Shown piece after piece: positions 11,528-20,005 of a stretch of DNA of 64,000 nt. Where the stretch lies: contig JADZBD010000016.1 in the NCBI GenBank assembly GCA_020852255.1, positions 62,001 through 126,000 of the forward strand. Direction: 5' to 3'. A program made the translations under genes and the position numbers. The number at the start of each line of letters is the position of its first letter. The first letter of the stretch is position 1. A model generated the notes under the pieces. That model was given only the letters and a program-made list of their open reading frames with translations. It searched no databases and was not told the DNA's origin. Origin of the DNA: Bacteroidia bacterium. Its GTDB lineage: Bacteria > Bacteroidota > Bacteroidia > JADZBD01.

Positions 11528-12480
11528 GAACCAAAGAGGGAATCCACGAATTCCCGGCGATGAAAGACCTGGAGATCCTCAAGGCCTTCTCCCACCCCGA
11601 TATACTTTACCGGAATTTTAAACTGATCCGAGATACCAATCACCACGCCTCCTTTGGCTGTACCATCGAGTTTGGTGATGGCCAGCGAAGTTACACTGGT
11701 GGCCTGGCTGAATTCCCTGCACTGATTCAGTGCGTTTTGTCCGGTAGATCCATCCAACACCAGAAGCACCTCATGTGGTGCATCGGGTACTACCTTCTGC
11801 ATCACATTCCGGATCTTGGTTAATTCATTCATAAGGTTAATCTTATTATGGAGCCGACCGGCGGTATCAATGATTACTATTTCTGTGTTTTTTGCAACTG
11901 CGGAGGAAAGAGTATCGAAGGCAACGGAAGCCGGATCGGCATTCATTCCCTGCGATACCACCGGCACATTCACACGCTCGCCCCATATCCTGAGCTGATC
12001 CACAGCAGCCGCTCGAAACGTATCCGCTGCACCAAGCATCACACTTTTTCCCGCCTTACGGAATTGGTATGCGAGTTTGCCGATGGTTGTGGTTTTGCCA
12101 ACTCCGTTCACGCCCACCACCATGATCACGTATGGCCGCCGGGTGTGTGAAACTGAAAATTCATCCTGTACTTCCTGATTCCGGCTCACCAGCATCTCTG
12201 CGATCTCATCCCGGAGGATTTCGTTCAGTTTTTCTGTGGGAAGCCCCCGGCTCTCTTTTGAAATCCTTTGCCGGATCCGATCGATCACCTTTAAGGTGGT
12301 TCCCACACCTACATCGGATGATATCAGTACCTCTTCCAGATTCTCCAGCACCTCATCATCAACCACCGCTTTACCCATGACGGCGCTCTTCAGACGGGAG
12401 AAAAATCCCTGTCTGCTCACAAAAAGTCCTTTCTGAAGAGTCTCTTTCTTTTCCTTGCTAAAAAAGCTGAATATTCCCAT
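11524..12480 (-). CDS. ftsY: Signal recognition particle receptor FtsY
   Basis: This 318-residue protein is the SRP docking GTPase at the inner membrane, pairing with Ffh to deliver nascent membrane proteins. An N-terminal helical N domain (about 20-100) precedes the SRP GTPase G domain. The G1 motif is GVNGVGKTTTIGKLA, with DTFRAAAVDQL (insertion box), DTAGRLH (G3) and TKLDGTAKGG (G4/G5). The acidic A domain of E. coli FtsY is absent, as is usual in this phylum. It is the last gene after rpmG and the DUF4295 gene on the same strand. Confidence 0.96.
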
Positions 12481-12540
12481 ACATCAAAAAAAAAGCTTCT
12501 CCCGGTTTCGAAAGAAGCTCAGTTCAGTGAGAAGTAAAAA

Positions 12541-12696
12541 TTATTTTGCGGCGAGGAATTCCTTGATGTGATCGTTATGTACGATCTCTTCACGAAAAAC
12601 ATACGCGCCGGTTTTTTCAGACTTCACCATCTTTATCACTTTAGTAAAATCCTTTCCTTTTCCGGACTTGAGTGTAGCTACTACTTTCTTTGCCAT
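12541..12696 (-). CDS. DUF4295 small basic protein
   Basis: This 51-residue ORF begins MAKKVVATLKSGKGKDFTKV and ends with HNDHIKEFLAAK before TAA. It matches the DUF4295 family, restricted to Bacteroidota and typically encoded between rpmG and ftsY, exactly as here. It is highly basic at the start and is probably ribosome-associated, which is inferred from context and not shown. It is too short for usual ORF cut-offs. Confidence 0.85.
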   Translation of the reverse strand: MAKKVVATLKSGKGKDFTKVIKMVKSEKTGAYVFREEIVHNDHIKEFLAAK

Positions 12697-12704
12697 GATT
12701 CAGA

Positions 12705-12887
12705 TTATTTGATCTCTTTATGTACAGTTACTTTCCTGAGGATCGGGTTGTACTTCTTCAGTTCGATACGATCGGGTGTATTCTTTTTGTTCTTTGTGGT
12801 GATATATCGGGAAGTTCCCGGCTTACCACTCGCCTTGTGCTCGGTACACTCAAGAATCACCTGGATCCTGTTGCCTTTCTTCGCCAT
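12705..12887 (-). CDS. rpmG: 50S ribosomal protein bL33
   Basis: This 60-residue protein starts [18 protein letters not shown] and has the [23 protein letters not shown] core of bL33. The zinc-binding CxxC pairs are absent apart from one Cys, so this is the Cys-poor (C-minus) form, which does not need zinc. It lies 8 bp before the DUF4295 gene in the same transcript. Confidence 0.95.
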   Translation of the reverse strand: MAKKGNRIQVILECTEHKASGKPGTSRYITTKNKKNTPDRIELKKYNPILRKVTVHKEIK

Positions 12888-12984
12888 TTTGCTTGAATTT
12901 TAATGAATTAAGGGGTGCAAATGTAGAAATTCTCAAAGGAATACACAATATCTCAATGAAGCAAAGATTGTAAATATCTGATTA

Positions 12985-14397
12985 TCAGTATTTCATGTGG
13001 TTCAAGATGCTCTCTTTTTTCATCAAAGCCTCTACATCCTCGGCCGTTTTTACGACGCCTGTACTTAAGTTTTCAGGACCACCGGTGGTAATAAGAATAT
13101 CGTCCTCAATTCGCACTCCGATGTTCCACCACTTCGGATCACAATCGCTTCCGGCTGCGATATAGATACCGGGCTCAACTGTAATCACCTGACCGGGGGT
13201 CAGCTTTCCGTAGAGACCCGGGTCGTGTACGTCAAGGCCCAGGTAGTGAGATGTTCCATGAAAAAAATACTTAATAGCTTCTTTGCGCTCTTTAATAATT
13301 CCCAATTCGAGCAGCCGGTTTTCGATCACTTCCATGGCCGCTTTATGCGGATCCCGAAAATCGTTGCCTGTAACACAGGCTTTGATTCCCGCGAGCTGCG
13401 CCTCCAGAACAATATTGTAAATAATTTTCTGTGCGGGGGTAAATTTTCCGTTCACAGGAAGTGTACGGGTTACATCTGCTGTATACCCGTGGTACTCGGC
13501 TCCCGCATCCACAACCAGCAGGTCATTCTTCACCAACATTTTCCGGTTCGTGTTATAATGCAGGATACAACTATTTTCTCCGCCTCCCACGATACTGGGA
13601 TAACCGGTATACTCAGCACCGGACTTCCGGAACATAAATTCAATGATAGCCTGTGCCTGATATTCGGTCATACCTCCCTCCAGCGCCTTCATCAGCTCAG
13701 TATGCGCATCCACTGTTATCTTAACAGCCTTCCGGATCAGGATCATTTCCTCCGGTGTTTTGATCTCACGAAGTGCCGACATAGAGTTTTTCAACTGGAG
13801 GGAATCCAATTTTGCTCCTGTTACCTCTACTTTGATTCTGAAATGTCTTATCAGACTGGCAAGATCTCCGCGATCGAAAGAGTCGTCCTCCACCGCAGGA
13901 AATTTATTATTCCATATGACCATGGAAAACCGGGAAAGATCTATTTTGAATTCAGAAAAATCCCACCCTGAAAAAACTTTTTTGAAACCCAGCTTTACAC
14001 GAGCAGAATCCAGCCCCATTCTGCGGCCGGTCCATCTTTCCATGAAAGGATTTCTGTCCTGCATGAACAAAACTTCATTGACCATTTCCCCTCCTACATC
14101 CTGCAGTTCTTTAAAGATAATCACAACGGCATTCGGCTCGATTAGACCCGTGAGATAGAAAAAATCAGGGTCCTGATGATAATGGAAGTAGACATCATTT
14201 GAGCGCCGCTGTTCTGGGGCAGAAAAAAGGAATGCGACACTATTCTCAGGCATGCGGGATCGCAGGGCTTCACGTCTGCCCTGATGAAATTCCTTTCCTG
14301 GCCAATCCGTATCGTACAGACTCACTTGCTTTTGTCCGGCGGCTGTGAACGCGCAGAGGACGATGGCAGTAAAAAGGATATTTGGATGAATTCGCAT
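12985..14397 (-). CDS. Xaa-Pro aminopeptidase (M24B), exported
   Basis: This 470-residue protein has a signal peptide (MRIHPNILFTAIVLCAFTAAGQ). An AMP_N domain (about 30-170; PENSVAFLFSAPEQRRSNDV, FYYLTG-like segment) precedes the pita-bread M24 fold. Dinuclear metal ligands are visible in VVDAGAEYHGYTADVTRT (two Asp), FFHGTSHYLGLDVHD (His), TVEPGIYI (Glu) and GVRIEDDILI (Glu). It removes N-terminal residues preceding proline, here probably in the periplasm. It sits between rpmB and rpmG, splitting a cluster that is usually contiguous. Its ATG directly follows the U-tract of the rpmB terminator, so its own promoter is not obvious. Confidence 0.9.
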   Translation of the reverse strand: MRIHPNILFTAIVLCAFTAAGQKQVSLYDTDWPGKEFHQGRREALRSRMPENSVAFLFSAPEQRRSNDVYFHYHQDPDFFYLTGLIEPNAVVIIFKELQDVGGEMVNEVLFMQDRNPFMERWTGRRMGLDSARVKLGFKKVFSGWDFSEFKIDLSRFSMVIWNNKFPAVEDDSFDRGDLASLIRHFRIKVEVTGAKLDSLQLKNSMSALREIKTPEEMILIRKAVKITVDAHTELMKALEGGMTEYQAQAIIEFMFRKSGAEYTGYPSIVGGGENSCILHYNTNRKMLVKNDLLVVDAGAEYHGYTADVTRTLPVNGKFTPAQKIIYNIVLEAQLAGIKACVTGNDFRDPHKAAMEVIENRLLELGIIKERKEAIKYFFHGTSHYLGLDVHDPGLYGKLTPGQVITVEPGIYIAAGSDCDPKWWNIGVRIEDDILITTGGPENLSTGVVKTAEDVEALMKKESILNHMKY

Positions 14398-14402
14398 GAA
14401 AC

Positions 14403-14430
14403 AAAAAACCTTGCTATAAAGATAGCAAGG
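14403..14430 (-). terminator. Intrinsic terminator after rpmB
   Basis: Read on the minus strand, a perfect 9-bp stem CCTTGCTAT / ATAGCAAGG with a 4-nt loop is followed by TTTTTTG. It lies 31 nt past the rpmB stop and ends 6 nt before the ATG of the aminopeptidase gene. Confidence 0.85.
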
Positions 14431-14460
14431 TCAGAAATTGTGCCATTTGGCAAACGCCGG

Positions 14461-14706
14461 TTACTTCTTCTTTTTATAAAAACCTTTCTCCGCAGCCTCT
14501 TTCAGTGCTATGCTAAGGCCTTTCTTATTGATCGTGCGCATTCCTGCGGCGGATACTTTCAGCGTAATCCACTTTTTTTCCTCCGGATGATAAAACCGCT
14601 TGATCTGGAGGTTCGGAAGAAAGGTCCGTTTCGTCTTGTTGTTGGCATGAGACACATTATTCCCCACCATCACTTTCTTTCCTGTAATCTGACAAATCTT
14701 CGACAT
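14461..14706 (-). CDS. rpmB: 50S ribosomal protein bL28
   Basis: This 81-residue protein begins [20 protein letters not shown], followed by the basic [13 protein letters not shown] and [18 protein letters not shown] regions of bL28. It is full length, and a strong hairpin terminator follows the stop. Confidence 0.96.
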   Translation of the reverse strand: MSKICQITGKKVMVGNNVSHANNKTKRTFLPNLQIKRFYHPEEKKWITLKVSAAGMRTINKKGLSIALKEAAEKGFYKKKK

Positions 14707-14786
14707 GACCTTGATTTTTAAAGGGATGCAAAGAAACTAATTTTTTACGAAATAGCCAAAGAAAGCCTAAGGCAATTAAATCTATA

Positions 14787-16316
14787 TTATTGAAAAACAG
14801 GGAAATATCTTCCCCTTTGCATCTCTCCATTAAAGTAACCTATGCTTAAATACCTCCATTTCCTGTAAGCTTCCCTATTAAGAATATCCAATATGGGCCG
14901 GTTATCCGTAAGCAAAACGGCATCTTTTATTTCACTAAAGGAAGGGAATATCTCCATTGATTGCCATTCATGCTGGATGCTGATGGAGGCGTTTCCATGT
15001 TTAACAGCGAAAAATTCAATATTACTCCAATCTTCCTCCAGAGCGGTGGGAAAAAGCCGGACATCATATCCTGATGCAAGCAATGTGCGGTAAATCGAAC
15101 GGTTTCCTCTGCCGCCCTCCCCTTTGTAATATCCATTTCCGTTGATGATCAAAACCCCAAGATCCTCCAGCGCATTGTATATCTCCCGGAAGGCTTCTGC
15201 GGTAAAGCAATGTCCTGGAATTTCCTCCCCCTTGAAAATATCCAGTATGATCGCGTCATATTTCTTCCCCGATGTCCGGATGTGATGCCTGGCATCATCT
15301 ATTACAACGTTTACACCGGCATCCAGCTGAAAATACTTTTGTGCGACCTGCGTAATTCTTGGATCAATCTCACAGACTTCCACATCATATCCGTTCTTAG
15401 TCAGTTCATTGGCCAGTCCGCCTCCGCCCATTCCGCAGACCAGCACCGACGATCCCGGCTTTCGGGATTCCAGCAGGGAAACCACCAGAGGAACATAGGC
15501 GTAATAGTGCTCGTCTTCCAGGGGTGACAACTGCGCCTGGGTCATCCTGTTCACATAGAGTGTACGGTTAAATCCCAGAAATCTGCCCCCCGAATCTGAC
15601 ATCGGATAATCCACAACCATAATCTGTCCCATCAAACCTTCCGAAAAGAAAGGAACCGGTATCCCCGGCTGCAGGGGTGGGGCAATCATCTTATAAATGC
15701 ACCAGCCGGCAATGCCAACCCAGATGATTACACCTCCGGTGAATGAACGTATCAGGAAAAGAAGAGGAATCAGTCCAAGAATAATTCCTGTGACAACAGC
15801 AGGCCCCGTTAAGCCGAAATGAGGAATGATAATGAAGCCGGTCAGAAATGTTGCCAATATTCCTCCAACCGTGCTGGTAGCGTAAACTGTACCAGCCACT
15901 TTTCCTGGGGATGATGATTCCTTGCTAAGTAAACCGACCAGGAGTGGTGAAACCATTCCCATCATAAAAACGGGCGGGAAAAGGAATGTCAACGTACATA
16001 TCAGGATGGCTGGGGTAAGCGGCAAGTTTCCGAAAATATACGTCATTGTAGTGCTCAGAAAAGGCATGAGGGAAATGAAAGCACTGCCAATCAGTAATAC
16101 AACCATCAAGGGTTGGGTGTCATTCTTCCTGGCAGATAATAGTCCGCCGGCAAAATATCCGCCCGCCAGTCCTCCCAGAGTAACCGCCATCACCGTGGCC
16201 CACACATGAAGAGAAGAACCAAAATGTGGCGCAAGCATCTTAGCACCGAGTAACTCCGCTGCCATAACAGCAGCCCCTTCCAGAAAGCAGAGAAAATAAA
16301 GCAGACGTGTATTCAC
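14787..16316 (-). CDS. Membrane protein fused to a spermidine-synthase-like domain
   Basis: This is a 509-residue protein. The first about 200 residues form several membrane segments (e.g. MAVTLGGLAGGYFAGGLL, LTPAILICTLTFLFPPVFMM). The C-terminal half is a Rossmann methyltransferase-like polyamine synthase fold with VLVCGMGGGGLANELTKNGY (glycine loop), VEVCEIDPRI (acidic residue binding the cosubstrate) and YDAIILDIFKGEEIPGHCFT. This fusion is widespread and its substrate is uncertain; aminopropyl transfer to a polyamine is the family default. The start is a GTG, 4 nt behind a TATCTTTG -7 element. Confidence 0.85.
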   Translation of the reverse strand: MNTRLLYFLCFLEGAAVMAAELLGAKMLAPHFGSSLHVWATVMAVTLGGLAGGYFAGGLLSARKNDTQPLMVVLLIGSAFISLMPFLSTTMTYIFGNLPLTPAILICTLTFLFPPVFMMGMVSPLLVGLLSKESSSPGKVAGTVYATSTVGGILATFLTGFIIIPHFGLTGPAVVTGIILGLIPLLFLIRSFTGGVIIWVGIAGWCIYKMIAPPLQPGIPVPFFSEGLMGQIMVVDYPMSDSGGRFLGFNRTLYVNRMTQAQLSPLEDEHYYAYVPLVVSLLESRKPGSSVLVCGMGGGGLANELTKNGYDVEVCEIDPRITQVAQKYFQLDAGVNVVIDDARHHIRTSGKKYDAIILDIFKGEEIPGHCFTAEAFREIYNALEDLGVLIINGNGYYKGEGGRGNRSIYRTLLASGYDVRLFPTALEEDWSNIEFFAVKHGNASISIQHEWQSMEIFPSFSEIKDAVLLTDNRPILDILNREAYRKWRYLSIGYFNGEMQRGRYFPVFQ

Positions 16317-16320
16317 CCGG

Positions 16321-16328
16321 CAAAGATA
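16321..16328 (-). promoter_or_regulatory. -7 element TATCTTTG before a GTG start
   Basis: A minus-strand TAnnTTTG match ends 4 nt before the GTG start at 16316, another predicted leaderless arrangement. Confidence 0.5.
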
Positions 16329-16344
16329 GCAAGGAAGCGCGGAG

Positions 16345-17031
16345 TTATTGGGGTACTACGGAATCCTCTACTAAAAAAAAGTCTGGAGACCCAGCGCTAA
16401 GTACAATGATCAGTTCCACAGAACAGTGAACCCTCCTGCTCCTCCGGATCCTTGTGCCTTGCCCGGTATACCGGACCTCTCTGGCCGGAGTCCATTTCAG
16501 GATCAGTGAAAGTGCTTCGAAACACTTTTTTTCTACCTGACTTTTCTGCCCATTTTCATTTAGGTAGGAGTACTCCGCTTCGCCGCTCCTGTTGATCCGG
16601 GCTACAAGCCTGATGGTATCAGTACAAGGAGTGCGAAGCCATGCATACTTATAGGCAATGTTCTCAGAAAAAAAAGAGTCCAAATCAAAATAAAGGGTAT
16701 TGGCGGTTTCCGATAACCGCAGGTACTTTTCCCTGTCCTGGTTAGCAATGTAAAACGGCTCAGGACCGATAAGTCCGTTAGGTATCATGTTTTTCTGATC
16801 ATTCAGAAATGCAGCTCCGTCTTTCAGCTTTTTTTTCCGGTGAGATTGAGCGGGACGGTACTTCAGCAGCACTTCCACCACAGGCACAATCCCGGGTCGT
16901 TGCACCTTGATAACCCCGTAAGTATCTCCCGGAGCGGAGAAAAGGGAATCAGCCTGGGCCATCCCCCAAAACGGCGCCAGGCTGAATAACCCCAACCAAA
17001 CAAAAAAGCTACTCAAGCGACAGGGTTCCAA
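16345..17031 (-). CDS. Exported protein of unknown function, third gene of the sigma-factor operon
   Basis: This 228-residue protein has a signal peptide ending near WGMAQA. The last about 80 residues (RLVARINRSGEAEYSYLN, then ALSLILKWTPAREV) have the beta-alpha-beta spacing and the W-x-P-A element seen in TonB C-terminal domains. There is no N-terminal anchor or proline-rich linker. The call as TonB_C-like is weak. It overlaps the upstream 582-residue gene by 23 nt, so both are probably co-translated, and it may act in the same envelope-sensing pathway. Confidence 0.5.
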   Translation of the reverse strand: MEPCRLSSFFVWLGLFSLAPFWGMAQADSLFSAPGDTYGVIKVQRPGIVPVVEVLLKYRPAQSHRKKKLKDGAAFLNDQKNMIPNGLIGPEPFYIANQDREKYLRLSETANTLYFDLDSFFSENIAYKYAWLRTPCTDTIRLVARINRSGEAEYSYLNENGQKSQVEKKCFEALSLILKWTPAREVRYTGQGTRIRRSRRVHCSVELIIVLSAGSPDFFLVEDSVVPQ

Positions 17032-18757
17032 ACAGGTATTTTTTTATCGCATCCGGAGATCCTACATCTACCGGCGCTTCGGTGAAAACTAAACTTACCA
17101 ATCCCTCTGCACCGGGATGGCTTTGAGCATAGGTAAATTCCTTTTCCATGCATACCAGAAGCTTCATGTCCTGGGAAATGGTCCAGGCCATATTTTTACC
17201 CGATGCGAGCCGCGTCGTGAATACCGATTGCCGGGGAACCCATGTTGTGACCATTCCGTTTAATTTAAGGTTTACCAAACAGATGTCTACCGCGTCCAGT
17301 GGTTGACCGTTCTTTAAATAGGTAACGGCGCTGAAAGGATTCGCGTAATGCAGATGAGGGTTGTCGCAATTCCATATCCCGAAGCCGGCGATGCTGAAAG
17401 TCCTGAGAACATTCGCATTCAGACCAAATAGCTGCGTCTGAAGATCGCTCTCCGCCTGGCGCTTTTTCATTTCAGTCTGTACTTGCCCGTTCAGGCTGTT
17501 GTTCTTTTTGATTTGGCTCAGCACCTCATTATACTCCGACTGTAATTTCTTTTCTGTCTCTTTTTTAAGGTTCAATTGTTGCTGGAACTGAGAAAACCTG
17601 TCATCGAACAACTTTTTCGCTTTTTCGAAGTCCACTCCCTCAAAAACAGGGCTTACAGAAAAAACCTTTTTCAGTGTACGAGACTTCAGGATGATCTGGT
17701 ACGTACCCCGTACTTCTCCTTCCTTTATCACTGCATCTTCCCACGTTATCTTATACATGTCGTCCGTGAAATCTGTATTGGAAGGATCTACCTCCCACAG
17801 CACATCTTTATAAATAGTAAGTTCAGGGAACTCCTTTTTGTCAACATCAATATTAAACGTATAGCGTCCTTTGGTGTGCTGTTTGGGTTGCATCGGTTTG
17901 GTATTCTCCATCTGATTGATATCCTTGCGAACCTCCGTGATCTCCCGGCTCAGGTTATCTGCCCTGGTCAACACAGGCAACCTATCCGCCGTATCGGATA
18001 CTGCAACCGGTGATTTCTGATCCGGGAACTTCTGCAACTCGTCTCTTCCCCGGTAGATCCAGTTTTTAATTGCGGTATCGAGGGAATACACATTGTAGCT
18101 GCCGTCCGGATCATTACTGACCATTTCCACTTTCACTGGTTTTTCCGGATCTATTTTCAACACCTTTCCTCCCTGAAAAGCATAAACCTCTATCATTCCA
18201 GCGCTTTCAAAATCATAATGTACTCCTGATGAATCATAGGTCATAGGTATTCCGCTGAGAAAAAAATCTACCGGATCGTGAAACTCTCTGACCTTCACCT
18301 CTACGTCACCTTTCACCTGCTTTCCTTCATCATTCTGCAACGAACTTTCAGGGAACGTAAGAAAGGATCCTTTGGACGTTCTGATCCTCCCACCCTTCTC
18401 CGCCGACAATTTGAATTTTTCAAAAGGCATGTCCAAGCCGTCAAAAGGCGGAGCGATGAAAGGGCTGCCAGGGCGGCGGTGAAGGGAAATATCCTTCGTA
18501 GTCTCTTGCAGACCGGCTCCCGCTACAACTGTGATTTCTCCCCTGGTATGCTCAACGGACGAAAAATAATTAATCATCAGCCAGATCGCCGCCGTTGTTA
18601 CAAGCGCCGCCGTTCCTGCCAAAAATCCCCACGTTTTATAGAAGGGTTTGGCCGCCGGCGCTGCTTTGACCTTGTTGAGTACCGACTTAAAATCTCTGCC
18701 CTTCCTAATCTCCTCGCTGCTGATTTCCGGACGGTCCAGTTTTACCTTTCTTTTCAT
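17009..18757 (-). CDS. Single-pass membrane protein, putative anti-sigma partner
   Basis: This is a 582-residue protein. A short basic cytoplasmic tail (residues 1-42) leads into one membrane segment (about 45-65, WGFLAGTAALVTTAAIWLMI). A large periplasmic part follows, containing the FLTFPESSLQNDEGKQVKGD and FHDPVDFFLSGIPMTYDSSG segments found in Bacteroidota proteins next to ECF sigma factors, then a coiled coil (about 375-430). It overlaps the sigma gene by 4 nt. The gene order and one-TM topology suggest it sequesters the sigma factor, but the classical zinc anti-sigma motif is missing, so the role is inferred. Confidence 0.6.
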   Translation of the reverse strand: MKRKVKLDRPEISSEEIRKGRDFKSVLNKVKAAPAAKPFYKTWGFLAGTAALVTTAAIWLMINYFSSVEHTRGEITVVAGAGLQETTKDISLHRRPGSPFIAPPFDGLDMPFEKFKLSAEKGGRIRTSKGSFLTFPESSLQNDEGKQVKGDVEVKVREFHDPVDFFLSGIPMTYDSSGVHYDFESAGMIEVYAFQGGKVLKIDPEKPVKVEMVSNDPDGSYNVYSLDTAIKNWIYRGRDELQKFPDQKSPVAVSDTADRLPVLTRADNLSREITEVRKDINQMENTKPMQPKQHTKGRYTFNIDVDKKEFPELTIYKDVLWEVDPSNTDFTDDMYKITWEDAVIKEGEVRGTYQIILKSRTLKKVFSVSPVFEGVDFEKAKKLFDDRFSQFQQQLNLKKETEKKLQSEYNEVLSQIKKNNSLNGQVQTEMKKRQAESDLQTQLFGLNANVLRTFSIAGFGIWNCDNPHLHYANPFSAVTYLKNGQPLDAVDICLVNLKLNGMVTTWVPRQSVFTTRLASGKNMAWTISQDMKLLVCMEKEFTYAQSHPGAEGLVSLVFTEAPVDVGSPDAIKKYLFGTLSLE

Positions 18758-19377
18758 GACTTGCTTCTTTCTGATTTATCATTCAGCATTTTTCTGATCC
18801 TTTCCAGGGCACGGTACATTCGAACCTTGGCTGCATTTTCAGTGATCCCCAAAATTTCCGCCGCCTCTTTAAACGAACGCTTTTCGCAAAAGCGCATCTC
18901 AACAAGCTGCAGATCCTCTTCGTTGAGGTCAGCTATCACCTCTGCGATTTGCCCGTAACGGGCCTCGTTGAGCACTTTTTCACCCACCGATTCGTCTGCT
19001 ATATCCTCCAGTACCTCCTCATTGAGACTCACGCATCGCTGCGCCTGCCGGTCGCGCAAAGTCTGATAAACCTCACTTTGCGCAATCCTGTAAAGCCAGG
19101 AGACGAACGGCAGTCCGCGGTATTCATACTTCCTGAGATTCGTGATGGCTTTTAAGAACACCTGCTGTACAATATCAAAGCAGAGATCCTTGTCATCCAG
19201 CCGTTGGTATGCGTAACGGAAGATCTGCTCGTGGTATCGATTATACAAAGGCTCGAATCTGCCAGCATCCAATTTGGCAGCCTCAATAATGGCTAATTCT
19301 TCTGCCATCTGTTCATTACTGACATGATACTTAGAGTGGACTTCCATTCCGTACGCTTTAACGGCTGTATTAATCAT
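18754..19377 (-). CDS. ECF-type RNA polymerase sigma factor
   Basis: This 207-residue protein has sigma region 2 at about 38-105 (FEPLYNRYHEQIFRYAYQRL, CFDIVQQVFLKA, LPFVSWLYRIA). Region 4 is at about 140-195 (LNEEDLQLVEMRFCEKRSFK followed by the HTH AAEILGITENAAKVRMYRAL). It lacks regions 1 and 3, as ECF factors do. It heads a three-gene operon with a membrane protein and an exported protein, which points to an envelope signal. The 205-bp gap upstream (19378-19582) has no promoter I can assign with confidence. Confidence 0.9.
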   Translation of the reverse strand: MINTAVKAYGMEVHSKYHVSNEQMAEELAIIEAAKLDAGRFEPLYNRYHEQIFRYAYQRLDDKDLCFDIVQQVFLKAITNLRKYEYRGLPFVSWLYRIAQSEVYQTLRDRQAQRCVSLNEEVLEDIADESVGEKVLNEARYGQIAEVIADLNEEDLQLVEMRFCEKRSFKEAAEILGITENAAKVRMYRALERIRKMLNDKSERSKS

Positions 19378-19582
19378 TATTGCCGGTTTATGGGTGTTTG
19401 CCTTTATAACCCGGAAATCGCCGAAAGTTACATCCTGGTAGAAATTTCAGGAAATATCGGCCTCTGTGATAAAATAGTCTCCCTTCATGAGGCTAAATTT
19501 GTTCAAAACCGTTTTACAATATACTGATTTTAAATTATTTGCATATTCCGAATGCAATCTCTAACTTCGTACAAGTCTGAAC

Positions 19583-20005
19583 ATGAAAGTACTTCGTATA
19601 TCCCTTCTTACCCTTGTTTCAGGTACCCTCGGTTTTGTGGGCGGCTACATGTTGTTTGGCCGCTACGGAGATGATATGATACCATTGGAGCAGATTTTTT
19701 TCGGCGACCAGGTGCATGACGGCATCCTTAATTCTGTTTTGTTCCTAAAGCCGAAAATAGTTGGGACAGCCCTATTCATGGCTTTTGCGGGCTGTGTGAT
19801 TGCAATCCTTCTTGAAGTACGCGGAACACCACAAGCGAAGGGAGGGAACCGGTTGAAGAATGATACCGGGTTTTATGAATGCCGCTGGTGTGGATTCAAG
19901 TCGCGGCAGAGGGCCTCGTTTTGCGAGGCCTGCGGTCATGATGAGAACGGTCTTACGCGGGATGATTACAGGCAGAAAGCATTCCAAAAAAGAAAAGGGA
20001 CATGA
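19583..20005 (+). CDS. Small membrane protein with C-terminal zinc ribbon
   Basis: This 140-residue protein has two hydrophobic segments (about 4-24 and 57-80). The soluble tail contains YECRWCGFKSRQRASFCEAC, a CxxC...CxxC zinc ribbon. No family is recognised. It is coupled to the next gene by a 4-nt ATGA overlap, so the two probably work together. A weak -7 match (TAACTTCG) lies about 14 nt before the start. Confidence 0.6.
   Translation: MKVLRISLLTLVSGTLGFVGGYMLFGRYGDDMIPLEQIFFGDQVHDGILNSVLFLKPKIVGTALFMAFAGCVIAILLEVRGTPQAKGGNRLKNDTGFYECRWCGFKSRQRASFCEACGHDENGLTRDDYRQKAFQKRKGT

Noticed and set aside
12705..14706. Frameshift or missing gene between rpmG and rpmB
   Set aside because: The aminopeptidase P frame is intact and complete, so it is an insertion of a whole gene, not damage.
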